Positions 40,868-50,094 are shown, numbered from the stretch's first letter. The stretch: DNA of 64,000 nucleotides from an uncultured bacterium (GCA_937924475.1 CALDSV010000006.1:17511-81510), one strand, 5' to 3'. Program-made: numbers and translations. Notes: a model not told the origin generated them from the letters alone.

Positions 40868-42261
40868 AAATTATTTTTCTTTTCAATCTCTTTTTTCATC
40901 TTATCATAACATTCTGGACAAATGCTGTGTGTAAACTCTGCTTCTGTATGTTGTTTAAGATAACTCTCAAGTTTCATCCAGTAACCCTCGTCATTTCTTA
41001 TTTTTTTGCACCAAGAACATATGGGTATGAGCCCTTTCAATGTTCTTATATTTTCCAATGCTTTCTTGAGTTCTTCAATGAGTTTTTCCCTATTTTCATC
41101 ATAAACTTTTTTATCTGTTATATCCTCTCCCGCACTAACAGTGGCAACTATTTTACCCTCTGTATCTCTTAAAACCGTATTATGCCAAGCAAAAATTCTT
41201 TCTGAGCCATCCTTTCTTAAAACTTTACTTTCGAAGTAATGAGTAATTTCAATTTCTCCAGAAATTACACTATCGAATATTAACTTTACACCTTCTCTAT
41301 CTTTTTCAGGTATTACTGTATTTATCCAGTCTTTCCACATCAATTCCTCCTTTGTATAGCCTAACTTTTCTGCTCCTTTTCGATTAATACGCATAATTTT
41401 TCCTGTTCTATCTAAAACTACGAAAATTAGATCAAGTACTTCTGTATAGGTATCGAGCTTTATATAAGCATTTTTAAGATTTTGTTCACTCTCTTTTAAT
41501 TTTTTCCATAATAAATTGAAGGGGTCTTTAAAGGCTGTTTTAACTATAGCTTTATAGATAAAGAAAAAAGAGATTATCTTAAAAATATGACCTATAAAAT
41601 TAAAAGCATCGTATACGCTTACATATTTTGTGAAAGATAATTCTGCAAAAATTGAGGTTATCAATCCTAATTGCACATATTGAAAGGTTAAATCAGGAAA
41701 GGATTTTCTATTTTTTCTCATAAGAATCAAAGAGATTGCTAAAATAAGACAAATAACATACTCACTGTAAATTTTGAAAGAAGTAAGTCCTTTGCCTTCA
41801 ATGTAGCAGTCAGGGAAAAATTTAAAAAAGAAGATAGATAGTAAAATTATTGCCGTAATGGCAGAGTAGAGAAACATCAATGGATATATCCTAACCCTTT
41901 TATCAATAAAAAAAGTAGCAAAAAGAAAACTGAAACTTTCTAAATATCTTGCCGATATCCATAGTTGAGTTGGAAGATTTGCATCAAAGCCTTGAAATAT
42001 GTTCATACCTTTAAAGGAAAGTGTATGAATTAGGTCAAGGATAACAATAAACAAATAGGAAATACCAAGGAAATTTAAATATCCCTGTTCAATTTTATCT
42101 CCTAAATTATAAGCAATAATAAAAATCATAGCGCCTATTATTATGCTGTAGAGCTCTGCAAGAGTGTGAAATAGTAAATAATTATAGAGAGCACTCAAAG
42201 ATATTACTGAGAGGACAATTAAGAAAAAAATATAATCTTCATATTTTTGTAAAAATTTCAT
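40864..42261 (-). CDS. MASE3-PAS sensor protein with C-terminal CxxC/CxxC domain
   Basis: 465 residues. About seven transmembrane helices in residues 1-240 match the MASE3 sensor module (LDLIHTLSFKGMNIFQGFDANLPTQLWISARYLESFSFL). A PAS domain (about 268-390) has LDRTGKIMRINRKGAEKLGYTKEEL and a PAC tail ending AGEDITDKK. The last 60 residues (LKGLIPICSWCKKIRNDEGYW ... HSICPECYDKM) carry C415, C418, C448 and C451, a putative metal site. There is no kinase, cyclase or regulator domain, so the output is unknown. It faces ubiE tail to tail. Confidence 0.85.
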   Translation of the reverse strand: MKFLQKYEDYIFFLIVLSVISLSALYNYLLFHTLAELYSIIIGAMIFIIAYNLGDKIEQGYLNFLGISYLFIVILDLIHTLSFKGMNIFQGFDANLPTQLWISARYLESFSFLFATFFIDKRVRIYPLMFLYSAITAIILLSIFFFKFFPDCYIEGKGLTSFKIYSEYVICLILAISLILMRKNRKSFPDLTFQYVQLGLITSIFAELSFTKYVSVYDAFNFIGHIFKIISFFFIYKAIVKTAFKDPFNLLWKKLKESEQNLKNAYIKLDTYTEVLDLIFVVLDRTGKIMRINRKGAEKLGYTKEELMWKDWINTVIPEKDREGVKLIFDSVISGEIEITHYFESKVLRKDGSERIFAWHNTVLRDTEGKIVATVSAGEDITDKKVYDENREKLIEELKKALENIRTLKGLIPICSWCKKIRNDEGYWMKLESYLKQHTEAEFTHSICPECYDKMKKEIEKKNNF

Positions 42262-42266
42262 TTTTT

Positions 42267-42279
42267 TTGATTATATCAA
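42267..42279. promoter_or_regulatory. Inverted repeat between sensor gene and lgt
   Basis: TTGAT-TAT-ATCAA is a perfect 5-bp-arm palindrome just upstream of the sensor gene ATG (42261) and 47 bases before lgt. It resembles a Fnr/Crp half-site pair but the spacer is one base shorter than the Fnr consensus. It may be an operator for the sensor gene, the divergent lgt, or both. Confidence 0.3.
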
Positions 42280-42325
42280 AAATAACATTGTGATAAAATA
42301 TATTATACTTCAATAGGAGTGAATA

Positions 42326-43132
42326 ATGTTCCCTTATCCAAATATTAGCCCAGAGATAGTTAAAATTGGTCCGCTGTCAATTCGCTGGTATGGCTTAATG
42401 TATCTTATCGGTTTTATTTCTTCTTATTTAATAGTAAAAAGGGAAATAAAAAGAAAGGGATTGAGGGTTGAAAGAGATTTTCTTGAAAATCTCTATTTTT
42501 ACCTGATTTTAGGACTTCTAATTGGAGCAAGACTGGGCTATGTGGTTTTTTATAATTTATCCTACTATCTGGAAAATCCTTTTGAAATTTTTGCTATTTG
42601 GCATGGTGGCATGTCTTTTCATGGTGGTCTTCTTGGAGTAATTGTATCAGCTTGGATTTTTTCAAAAATAAAAAAATTTGATTTTTTTACCCTTACTGAC
42701 ATGCTTGTTATATCTGCACCAATAGGTCTTGGATTAGGCAGAATAGGTAATTTCATTAATGGAGAACTTTATGGAAAAGTTACAGATGTCCCCTGGGCAA
42801 TGGTTTTTCCTCAAGGTGGACCATTCCCAAGGCATCCCAGTCAACTTTATGAAGCAGCCTTTGAAGGAGTTTTATTATTCACTATTCTATGGTTTTTGAA
42901 AGACAAATTTAGTAGTTCTGGGATTATCTCCTCTATATTCTTAATTCTCTATGGCCTATTTCGATTCTTCATAGAGTTTTTCAGAGAACCAGATCCTCAG
43001 ATAGGCTATATTTTAGGGATAGTTACCATGGGTCAAGTTTTATGTAGTATTATGATAATTATTGGTTTAACCTTAATGTTTTACAGGAGTAAAAATGATA
43101 GAAATTTCTCAAGAATTAATAAAAAGACTTAA
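42326..43132 (+). CDS. lgt: Prolipoprotein diacylglyceryl transferase
   Basis: 268 residues, polytopic. Lgt hallmarks are SIRWYGLMYLIGF at the N-terminus, the GGMSFHGGLLG segment, and the signature GRIGNFINGELYGKVTDVPWAMVFP. C-terminal YGLFRFFIEFFREPD is also typical. It transfers diacylglycerol from phosphatidylglycerol to lipobox Cys. The ATG at 42326 has AGGAGTG. Its end overlaps the SspB-like gene by 38 bases. Confidence 0.97.
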   Translation: MFPYPNISPEIVKIGPLSIRWYGLMYLIGFISSYLIVKREIKRKGLRVERDFLENLYFYLILGLLIGARLGYVVFYNLSYYLENPFEIFAIWHGGMSFHGGLLGVIVSAWIFSKIKKFDFFTLTDMLVISAPIGLGLGRIGNFINGELYGKVTDVPWAMVFPQGGPFPRHPSQLYEAAFEGVLLFTILWFLKDKFSSSGIISSIFLILYGLFRFFIEFFREPDPQIGYILGIVTMGQVLCSIMIIIGLTLMFYRSKNDRNFSRINKKT

Positions 43133-43520
43133 TGATCTAAAAAAGCATACTTTTTTTGAAATCCTAAACCTTGCTGGAAGAGTATTTATAATTGTTGATT
43201 ATAATGAAAATGTTGTTATTGGAAAAAGAGGTTTTCTACCTCAAGAAAAGGAGCAAGGATTAGTCCTCGTTTTCAATAGTAAAATGAATTTTACCTGGGA
43301 TGAAAATGCACTTACTGCTACTCTCTTTTTTGGGAATTCCCCGGAAAAATGCTACATACCCATTGATTTTATTGCTGGAGTTTTCTCTCCTGATCTAAGA
43401 ATTCAACTTATAGTGCCAGTTTTAAAAAAAATAAAGCAAATAGAAGACGAATCCCCGGCTATCACTCAGGAGAATGATAAAGAAAAGATAATTGATATTA
43501 AGAAGCTGAGAAAAAAATGA
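43095..43520 (+). CDS. SspB-like ClpXP adaptor protein
   Basis: 141 residues. The core resembles SspB, the adaptor that delivers ssrA-tagged proteins to ClpXP: GRVFIIVDYNENVVIGKRGF, LVLVFNSKMNFTWDENALTATLFFGNSPEKCYIPIDFIAGVFSPDLRI. A flexible acidic tail ends in IIDIKKLRKK, recalling the C-terminal ClpX-binding peptide of SspB. The match is by eye and distant. It overlaps lgt strongly and has an ACAGGAGT ribosome site. Confidence 0.7.
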   Translation: MIEISQELIKRLNDLKKHTFFEILNLAGRVFIIVDYNENVVIGKRGFLPQEKEQGLVLVFNSKMNFTWDENALTATLFFGNSPEKCYIPIDFIAGVFSPDLRIQLIVPVLKKIKQIEDESPAITQENDKEKIIDIKKLRKK

Positions 43521-43852
43521 GCTTGGAAAAGTATCTTAAAGAATTACTAATTCATCAAATTAGACAAAGGCTAAGCAAGATAAAACAAGATTTAGAGCCT
43601 CTTCAATCCTCTCCTCCTGATTTGATAATAAAAAGTTACGGAATGACTATTGGATACATGGACATATTGATAGAAAAAGAAATTGACCCTGAAAGAATTA
43701 CTAAATGGAAAAATCTCATAAAAGAGGGTAATAAATTAATTATTATAGTGCCTAAGGAAGAGAAACTGAAAATTACAGAAATCTTATGGAGAGAAGGGCT
43801 TGCTGAAAAAATAAGTATGGGAACATATGAGATCAACTTATCTTTGCCTTGA
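43517..43852 (+). CDS. Hypothetical protein after sspB-like gene
   Basis: 111 residues that I do not recognise. An N-terminal amphipathic helix (LEKYLKELLIHQIRQRLSKIKQDLEPL) is followed by an alpha/beta-like part with GYMDILIEKEIDPERITKWKNLIKEGNKLIIIVPKEEK. It overlaps the SspB-like gene by 4 bases (ATGA), so the two are translationally coupled. Its 3' end overlaps phoU tail to tail by 15 bases. No signal or membrane segment is seen. Confidence 0.6.
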   Translation: MSLEKYLKELLIHQIRQRLSKIKQDLEPLQSSPPDLIIKSYGMTIGYMDILIEKEIDPERITKWKNLIKEGNKLIIIVPKEEKLKITEILWREGLAEKISMGTYEINLSLP

Positions 43853-44542
43853 GATAAAATCCTCCAAGCAAAGCTTTTGAATCTCTTCTGTAACAAATGT
43901 TCCTCTTAACATTTTACCCTCCACCATATAAATAACCATCTCTGCTATATTTGTGGCGTGATCTGCTATCCTTTCAAGGTATTTAGCTATGAACATTCTT
44001 TTAAGAGCAAGGGGAATTATATCAGGATTTTTTATCATTAACTCAAAAAGTTCATTATGATTATTTTTAAGAAGCTCATCTACTTTATCATCTCTTTTTA
44101 TAACATCGTAGCATAAGTCTACATCTTCTTTCACAAAAGCATTTATAACATCTTCTACCATACTTTCAGTAATTTCTGCCATTTTAGGAATATTTACGAA
44201 AGGTTTTAGAAAAGGTTCTTGGTTTAATTCTACGGCTCTTTCAGCAATATTCACAGCAAAGTCACCCATTCTCTCAAGATCAGTGGATATTTTCATTGCC
44301 GTGGTTATAAATCTTAAGTCCTTTGCCATAGGTTGTCTAAGGGCTATTAATCTTATACATTCTTCATTTATATCCACTTCAAGACCATTTATAAGATTGT
44401 CTCTTGATATAACCTGTTTTGCCAATTCGTTGTCTCTCTCAATAAGAGCTTTGACAGCCTTTCTTACTCCCTCTTCCACCAGACAACCCAGTATAAGTAT
44501 CTTTTCTTTTAATTTTCTTAATTCTTCATCTAATATCCCCAT
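43838..44542 (-). CDS. phoU: Phosphate signalling protein PhoU
   Basis: 234 residues with two PhoU repeats. The first holds GLEVDINEECIRLIALRQPMAKDLRFITTAMKISTDLERMGDFAVNIAE, the second ALKRMFIAKYLERIADHATNIAEMVIYMVEG. Each has the E-x-x-x-D metal-binding pattern. PhoU represses the Pho response and controls the Pst transporter. It is separated from pstB by 166 bases and has its own promoter without a PHO box, so it may be expressed also in phosphate-rich conditions. Confidence 0.96.
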   Translation of the reverse strand: MGILDEELRKLKEKILILGCLVEEGVRKAVKALIERDNELAKQVISRDNLINGLEVDINEECIRLIALRQPMAKDLRFITTAMKISTDLERMGDFAVNIAERAVELNQEPFLKPFVNIPKMAEITESMVEDVINAFVKEDVDLCYDVIKRDDKVDELLKNNHNELFELMIKNPDIIPLALKRMFIAKYLERIADHATNIAEMVIYMVEGKMLRGTFVTEEIQKLCLEDFISRQR

Positions 44543-44569
44543 GCCATCCTCCTTAAGTTTCCTTAGGTT

Positions 44570-44599
44570 ATTATACAGTTAAGATGTCTTTATTAACAA
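44570..44599 (-). promoter_or_regulatory. phoU promoter
   Basis: TTGTTA (44594-44599), an 18-base spacer and TATAAT (44570-44575) on the minus strand, followed by a leader of about 20 bases with AAGGAGGATGGC before the ATG. No 11-bp repeat box is present, unlike the other Pho genes here. Confidence 0.6.
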
Positions 44600-44708
44600 G
44601 ATACTGATAAAGAGATTATTTAAAAACTTAAATAAAAAAACCTTCTTAATTATTGTAATTGATGTTCCATATATCTATTAAAACGCATTAAAAGGAAATG
44701 AATTGTCC

Positions 44709-45566
44709 TTAACCAAATCTTCCTGTTATGTAGTCTTCTGTGAGTTTTTGGGAGGGTACAGTAAATATTTTTTGAGTGTTTGCAAACTCAATTAACTCTC
44801 CCAAGTACATGAAACCTGTCCAGTCAGAAACTCTCGCTGCCTGTTGCATGTTATGGGTGACGATTATTATTGTTAATCTATCTTTAAGTTTCATAATTAA
44901 TTCCTCTATTTTTGATGTAGATATTGGATCCAAAGCACTTGTAGGCTCATCAAACAAGAGAACATCAGGTTCAATAGCTATAGCTCTTGCTATACATAAT
45001 CGTTGCTGTTGTCCTCCCGAAAGACTATAAGCATTGGCATTAAGCCTATCTTTTACTTCATCCCAAAGGGCTGATGCTCTCAGTGCCCACTCCACTTTCT
45101 CTTGAATTAATTTTTTATCTCTTACCCCATTTACTCTTAATCCGTAAGCTACATTTTCAAAAATGGATTTCGGAAAGGGATTAGGTCTCTGAAAAACCAT
45201 ACCTATTCTTCTTCTCAGATCAAGAACATCTATCTTAGGATTTGCTATATTAATACCCTCAGGATGAAAAATAATATCTCCTTCATATCTTGAACCTGGA
45301 TAGAGATCATGCATTCTGTTGAAACATCTTAGTAGAGTAGTTTTACCACATCCGCTCGGTCCAATAAGAGCAGTTATTTTTTTTGTAGGAATTTTAAGAT
45401 TGATATTTTTTAAAGCTCTAAACTCTCCATAGTAGAAATTTAAATCCTTTACCTCCAGTTTTATTTCACCTTCTGGTTTTTGAATAGCATTTCCCATTTC
45501 TGAAACCCTCTCTGCAGTGAATGAAAAAAAATTTTTGATGCTTTCTATCATAGATCCAATTACCAT
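44709..45566 (-). CDS. pstB: Phosphate ABC transporter ATPase PstB
   Basis: 285 residues. Walker [23 protein letters not shown], the Pst-specific [26 protein letters not shown], signature [17 protein letters not shown] and Walker [14 protein letters not shown] are all present. About 35 extra N-terminal residues ([21 protein letters not shown]) precede the usual PstB start, an amphipathic extension of unknown role. The gene overlaps pstA by 7 bases. Confidence 0.98.
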   Translation of the reverse strand: MVIGSMIESIKNFFSFTAERVSEMGNAIQKPEGEIKLEVKDLNFYYGEFRALKNINLKIPTKKITALIGPSGCGKTTLLRCFNRMHDLYPGSRYEGDIIFHPEGINIANPKIDVLDLRRRIGMVFQRPNPFPKSIFENVAYGLRVNGVRDKKLIQEKVEWALRASALWDEVKDRLNANAYSLSGGQQQRLCIARAIAIEPDVLLFDEPTSALDPISTSKIEELIMKLKDRLTIIIVTHNMQQAARVSDWTGFMYLGELIEFANTQKIFTVPSQKLTEDYITGRFG

Positions 45567-46480
45567 ATGTATTTTCTCCTTACTTTTTGCCTAAAATAGT
45601 AAGCTATAGCGTTCATTAAGACTGTTAAAATAAGCAATATAAATCCTGCGGCTGCAGCATTAACCTGAAAGGCTGCTTGGGGTCTGGAAACCCAGTTAAA
45701 TATTTGAATGGGCAGAACTGTGAAAGGTGACATGAAAACTTCCCAAATTTTATCCACTGATATAAAGGGAAAATCGGATGTAAAAGGAGAAGGTGGTAAA
45801 AAAGCAATAAAGGTAAGAGCACCAATTGTTATAAGAGGTGCTGTCTCTCCAATAGCACGAGATGCAGCAATTATTAGACCTGTCAGTATTCCGCCTAAGG
45901 AGTAAGGCAAAATGTGGTCTCTCACAGTATCCCATTTTGTTGCACCTACTGCATAAGCTCCCTCTCTTATGTCACGGGGGATTCTTCTAATGGCTTCTCT
46001 TGTATTTACCACTATTACCGGTAACATGAGAATACTCAAAGTTAAGCCAGCTGTTAAGATACTTTCTCCAAATTTAAATCTATAGACAAAAATACCCAAA
46101 GCTAATAATCCGTAGATAATAGCCGGTACTGCAGCAAGATTATTTATGTTTAGTTCAATTATTGTCTCAATTTTACCTATGATACCTCTTTTTGTTGCAT
46201 ATTCCTCCAAATAAATTCCTGCTGGAATTCCAATAAGTAATGACCAAAATATGGCTCCAGCCATCACAAGAAGAGTTCCCACCCAGCCTGAAAGAATTCC
46301 AGCTTGATCAGGAAATCTTGAGGGAAAAGACACATAAAAGGAAGGATCCTTGATTTTCTCTAAGCCATCAATAAATAAATTAATTATTAATGTAAAAAGA
46401 AAAGAGAGCACTATGAGAAAAGCTAAAGCTCCAATTATAGGAAATAATATGTCAGGTCTTGAAGTATTTTTTCTTTTCAT
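45560..46480 (-). CDS. pstA: Phosphate ABC transporter permease PstA
   Basis: 306 residues with six predicted transmembrane helices and the permease EAA loop ([51 protein letters not shown]). It pairs with PstC in the inner membrane. It lies 2 bases after pstC and overlaps pstB. Confidence 0.96.
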   Translation of the reverse strand: MKRKNTSRPDILFPIIGALAFLIVLSFLFTLIINLFIDGLEKIKDPSFYVSFPSRFPDQAGILSGWVGTLLVMAGAIFWSLLIGIPAGIYLEEYATKRGIIGKIETIIELNINNLAAVPAIIYGLLALGIFVYRFKFGESILTAGLTLSILMLPVIVVNTREAIRRIPRDIREGAYAVGATKWDTVRDHILPYSLGGILTGLIIAASRAIGETAPLITIGALTFIAFLPPSPFTSDFPFISVDKIWEVFMSPFTVLPIQIFNWVSRPQAAFQVNAAAAGFILLILTVLMNAIAYYFRQKVRRKYIW

Positions 46481-46482
46481 CT

Positions 46483-47376
46483 CTAATAAACCTCTCTTAT
46501 TCTTGACCTAAGCCAAAGTGCAATAGAATTAAAAATAAAAGCTATTAGAAATAAAGCTAAACCAACAGCAAAAATTGACAGATACTCAATGGAACCGAAA
46601 GGTAAGTCACCCAAAGCTACTTGAACTATATAACCTGTCATTGTTTGAACAGGCTCTCGGGGGTCTAAGGTAAGATTAGGATACATTCCAGCAGCAATAG
46701 CAACAACCATTGTCTCACCGATAGCCCTTGAAGCTCCTAATATAAATCCAGCTACAATTCCTGAAACAGCTGCAGGTAGAACGATTGTGAGAGCAGTTCT
46801 TAATTTGGTTGCACCTAAAGCATAGGAAGCTTCTCTAATTCTTTGAGGTACACCTTTCATAGCATCTTCAGCCATTGAAGCTGTATAGGGAAGTATCATG
46901 AAACCAAGAACAATTCCTGGTGCTAATGAATTAAATCCTTCCAGATTAGGAACTATTTTCTGTAAAATTGGAGTGACAAATAATAGTGTGAAATAACCAA
47001 AAACAACTGTTGGGATTGCTTCAAGAAACTCAATGATAGGTTTTGCAATCTCTTTAACCTTTACAGAGGCATATTCACTTAGATAGATTGCTATCAGCAA
47101 TCCTAAAGGAATTGAAACTAACATAGCAATTCCTGCGATGAGAAAAGTGCCTGCCACTAAAGGCCAAATTCCGAATTTTTTGGTGGCGAAAACAGGTGTC
47201 CATTCTTTTTCAGTGAGAAATTCTTTTATAGAAACCTCTTTAAAGAATTCAATTGAGTCCGATAAAAGCACATAGACTATTCCTACGGTTATGAATATTG
47301 TAATAAGGCCGGCGGTGAAGAACACCGCCAGCATTAATTTGTCTAAAATTTTTTTATGGGCTACACTGGAAAACAA
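46483..47376 (-). CDS. pstC: Phosphate ABC transporter permease PstC
   Basis: 297 residues. The permease loop [50 protein letters not shown] and the segment FLEAIPTVVFGYF are typical of PstC. An N-terminal cytoplasmic stretch precedes the first membrane helix. It follows pstS by 19 bases. Confidence 0.96.
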   Translation of the reverse strand: MFSSVAHKKILDKLMLAVFFTAGLITIFITVGIVYVLLSDSIEFFKEVSIKEFLTEKEWTPVFATKKFGIWPLVAGTFLIAGIAMLVSIPLGLLIAIYLSEYASVKVKEIAKPIIEFLEAIPTVVFGYFTLLFVTPILQKIVPNLEGFNSLAPGIVLGFMILPYTASMAEDAMKGVPQRIREASYALGATKLRTALTIVLPAAVSGIVAGFILGASRAIGETMVVAIAAGMYPNLTLDPREPVQTMTGYIVQVALGDLPFGSIEYLSIFAVGLALFLIAFIFNSIALWLRSRIREVY

Positions 47377-47395
47377 TTCTAATTTATCTCCTTAA

Positions 47396-48406
47396 TTAGT
47401 GTTTTGTTTCTCTATTAAGAAGCTCTTCTACTGTAAGTCCAACCTCAGGCTCACCACCAAAGACTGTTCCTTTCTGCATCTTTTTGAATCTCTCAAGAGC
47501 CATTTGATAAGCTTTTGCTGGAAGAGGAATTCCGCCTACTTGCTTTGTTATTTTTGAAGCGTTTTTAAGATAAAACTCAACAAATTCTTTTACTTCAGGT
47601 TTTTCTTTTGCTGATTTTTCATTTACATAGATGAATAGGGGTCTTGAAAGAGGGTTATAGGTTCCATCCATAACAGTTTTTTCACTTGGCATCACACATT
47701 TACCTGTTTTTGGATTGAGAACTGCCAGAGGCTTTACTTTCCCTTTATTTTCAACAACATATGTAAGTCCTACATAACCAAGTCCGCCTAAATCCCTTAT
47801 TACTGCATTCATGATAACATTGTCATCTTCACTGGCAACATAATCGCCTCTGCTTGCCTTAGCTTTTCCAACAACTGCCTCAGTGAAGTAATCAAAAGTT
47901 CCTGAATCAGCACCAGGTCCTGCAAGTCTAAGAGGTCTGTCAGGCCAGCTTGGATCAACCTGATTCCATTTTGTAATTTTACCTTGAGCTTCAGGCTCCC
48001 ACATTTTTTTTAGCTGTTCTACTGTTATGCAATCATTCTTGATCCAATTGTTTTTCACATTTACAAAAACTGAAAGAGCATCATAGGCTACAGGTAATTC
48101 AATATAGGTGATTCCAGCTTCTTTGCAGGCATCCATTTCCTTTTTTAAAATTGGTCTTGATGCATCAGATATGTCTGTCTCACCTCTACAAAACTTTTTA
48201 AAACCTCCACCAGTGCCTGAAATTCCTACTGTCACTTTTACAGCCCCTTTTTTAGCTTTCTGAAACTCCTCAGCTATTCCTTCAGTAATAGGAAAGACTG
48301 TTGATGAACCATCAATTTTGATGATAGGCTGTCCATAGGCAAGGGACATGACTGAGAAGAAACCAATTACTGCAAAAAATACTCCCAAAAGCTTTTGATA
48401 CCTCAT
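47396..48406 (-). CDS. pstS: Phosphate-binding protein PstS (first copy)
   Basis: 336 residues with a signal peptide (about 1-25, ending AYGQP) and the PBP fold. Ligand-binding elements are KIDGSSTVFPIT, SGTGGGFKKFCRGETDISDASRPI and GPGADSGTFDYFTEAV. It matches the PstS group of pstSCAB operons rather than the group of the second copy at 48547. The ATG at 48406 follows AAGGAGG. A PHO-type box and TATACT promoter lie upstream. Confidence 0.95.
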   Translation of the reverse strand: MRYQKLLGVFFAVIGFFSVMSLAYGQPIIKIDGSSTVFPITEGIAEEFQKAKKGAVKVTVGISGTGGGFKKFCRGETDISDASRPILKKEMDACKEAGITYIELPVAYDALSVFVNVKNNWIKNDCITVEQLKKMWEPEAQGKITKWNQVDPSWPDRPLRLAGPGADSGTFDYFTEAVVGKAKASRGDYVASEDDNVIMNAVIRDLGGLGYVGLTYVVENKGKVKPLAVLNPKTGKCVMPSEKTVMDGTYNPLSRPLFIYVNEKSAKEKPEVKEFVEFYLKNASKITKQVGGIPLPAKAYQMALERFKKMQKGTVFGGEPEVGLTVEELLNRETKH

Positions 48407-48440
48407 AAAAACCTCCTTTTGATTTTATTTATATATTTTT

Positions 48441-48495
48441 AGTATAGAAACTTCTTGTTACAGCAAATTTACAGAAATGTTAAAATTGTGTTACA
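48441..48495. promoter_or_regulatory. PHO-type box between divergent pstS genes
   Basis: Four 7-bp units on the plus strand, TGTTACA (48456), ATTTACA (48467), TGTTAAA (48478) and TGTTACA (48489), repeat at exactly 11 bp. On the minus strand a TATACT -10 (48441-48446) lies 9 bases past the box, driving pstSCAB. On the plus strand the second pstS gene has weaker candidates (TAAAAT at 48513). The 7+4 layout is that of E. coli PHO boxes; the sequence also resembles the TTAACA repeats of Bacillus PhoP. Confidence 0.85.
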
Positions 48496-48546
48496 AAATG
48501 GAAATTATTTGGTAAAATATTAAAAAAATTTTTTAAGGAGAGCTTT

Positions 48547-49554
48547 ATGATTAAAAGATTAAGCATTTTAGCTATTTTATCGGTTCTCCTTTTTCCTTGT
48601 TATGCTTTCTCTTCTGAGATGATTAATGGTGCTGGAGCAACCTTCCCTTACCCTCTCTATTCAGCTTGGGCTTCAAATTATTACAAAGCAACAAACATTA
48701 AAGTTAATTATCAATCAATTGGTTCAGGTGGAGGCATTAGACAGATAACAGAAAGAACAGTCCACTTTGGTGCTTCTGATATGGCTCTTATGCCTGATGA
48801 AATTGAAAAATCAAAACTTTTGCAGTTTCCTGCAGTTATAGGAGGAGTAGTTCCGGTAGTAAATCTTCCAAACATAGCTTCAGGTAGTTTGGTACTTGAC
48901 GGTATAACCTTGTGTGAAATATTTCTTGGTGAAATAAATAAATGGGATGATCCTAAATTAAAAGCCTTGAATCCTAATATAAATCTTCCTTCTAAACCAA
49001 TAACTGTTATTTATCGCTCCGATGGTTCTGGTACCACAGCCATATTCACCCATTACCTAAGCAGTGCTTGTAAAAAATGGTCAGAAAAAGTAGGGTATGG
49101 AACATCTGTAAAATGGAGAACAGGACTTGGAGGAAAAGGAAATGAGGGAGTTGCAAATTATGTTAAAAGAACTCCCTATTCTATAGGATATGTAGAATTT
49201 GCTTATGCAAAACAAAATAATTTGAGTGTAACAAAACTAAAAAATAAAGCAGGACAAATTGTTAAACCCGAAATTGATACCTTTGCAGAAGCTGCACTCA
49301 CTGCGTCTCTGGAACCGAAAAATCATTTCTATGCATGGTTAACCGATGCAACAGGCAAAAAAGCTTGGCCTATTACAGGAGCCACTTATATACTTCTTGC
49401 AAGAGAAAAAAATGATATTAACAAGTCAGTTATCAAATTCTTTGATTGGGCTTTTAATAATGGTGATGAAACTGCAAAAAAACTTGACTATGTACCTTTG
49501 CCTAAAAATTTAAAAGAAAAAGTGAGAACTTACTGGAAAACATACATAAAATGA
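48547..49554 (+). CDS. Phosphate-binding protein PstS (second copy)
   Basis: 335 residues with a signal peptide (about 1-22, ending AFSS). It is closer to the E. coli-type PstS: INGAGATFPYPLYSAWASNYYKATNIKVNYQSIGSGGGIRQITERTVHFGASDMAL and YRSDGSGTTAIFTHYL. It is transcribed away from pstSCAB across a shared PHO-type box. Two binding proteins of different subgroups may differ in affinity. The ATG at 48547 has AAGGAGAG. Confidence 0.94.
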   Translation: MIKRLSILAILSVLLFPCYAFSSEMINGAGATFPYPLYSAWASNYYKATNIKVNYQSIGSGGGIRQITERTVHFGASDMALMPDEIEKSKLLQFPAVIGGVVPVVNLPNIASGSLVLDGITLCEIFLGEINKWDDPKLKALNPNINLPSKPITVIYRSDGSGTTAIFTHYLSSACKKWSEKVGYGTSVKWRTGLGGKGNEGVANYVKRTPYSIGYVEFAYAKQNNLSVTKLKNKAGQIVKPEIDTFAEAALTASLEPKNHFYAWLTDATGKKAWPITGATYILLAREKNDINKSVIKFFDWAFNNGDETAKKLDYVPLPKNLKEKVRTYWKTYIK

Positions 49555-49588
49555 ATTTATCAAATTTTCCTTAAAGATACAAAAAAGG

Positions 49589-49624
49589 GCTCAGAGTTAT
49601 ATTTAGTTTATTTATAATCTGAGC
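49589..49624. terminator. Hairpin between pstS2 and the receiver gene
   Basis: GCTCAGA-G-TTATA (49589-49601) and TATAA-TCTGAGC (49613-49624) pair with one bulged base around an 11-base loop. It lies between two convergent genes, so it may serve both. T-rich sequence follows on the plus strand (AATTTTAAATC). Confidence 0.6.
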
Positions 49625-49637
49625 TCAGAATTTTAAA

Positions 49638-50018
49638 TCAATTATTCCCTCTTTTTTTCATATGGAGAGAGATTTTTCTGTATAGTTGAAAAATATCTCC
49701 TTTTACAATATAATCAGCAATGCCCTTAAGTGTTTTCATTTCTCTTAAATAAACTTCATCATAAGAGGAATAAAATAAAACAGGAATTTTCGATTTCTCA
49801 GTAAATTCTTTGATCAAATCACAAACCAAATCTCCTGACAAAGCAGGCATATTTACATCAAGAAGAACTAAGTCTGGTTGTAAATATTTAACATTCTTAG
49901 TGATTCCAAGCCAACCTAAATTTTCAATTACCATGTATCCAGCTTTTTCAAGAAGCTTTTTAGTTGTAAATAAATCCTTTTCATCGTCATCCACTAATAA
50001 AATCTTTCCTCTTTTCAT
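49638..50018 (-). CDS. Receiver-only response regulator under a PHO-type box
   Basis: 126 residues, a single CheY-like receiver with acidic pocket Asp10-12, phosphoacceptor Asp54 (LVLLDVNMPALSG), a switch Ser84/85 and Lys106 (DYIVKGD). No output domain is attached. It has a strong AGGAGGAG ribosome site, and a PHO-type box lies about 90 bases upstream of its start, so it should be induced by phosphate limitation. A shortened copy lies at 50247-50438. Its kinase and target are unknown. Confidence 0.88.
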   Translation of the reverse strand: MKRGKILLVDDDEKDLFTTKKLLEKAGYMVIENLGWLGITKNVKYLQPDLVLLDVNMPALSGDLVCDLIKEFTEKSKIPVLFYSSYDEVYLREMKTLKGIADYIVKGDIFQLYRKISLHMKKRGNN

Positions 50019-50094
50019 TGTTAACTCCTCCTTTCTTTACTTTGCAGGTTTCGGAGTTTTGATTTAGAAAAATGAATTTATTCTACTTATAGAG

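Noticed and set aside
42267-42279. Fnr/Crp site between the sensor gene and lgt
   Set aside because: The spacer is three bases where Fnr sites have four; kept only as an unnamed inverted repeat.
44543-44708. PHO-type box before phoU
   Set aside because: Single TTAACA-like words occur, but not in an 11-bp series; a plain sigma-70 promoter explains the region.
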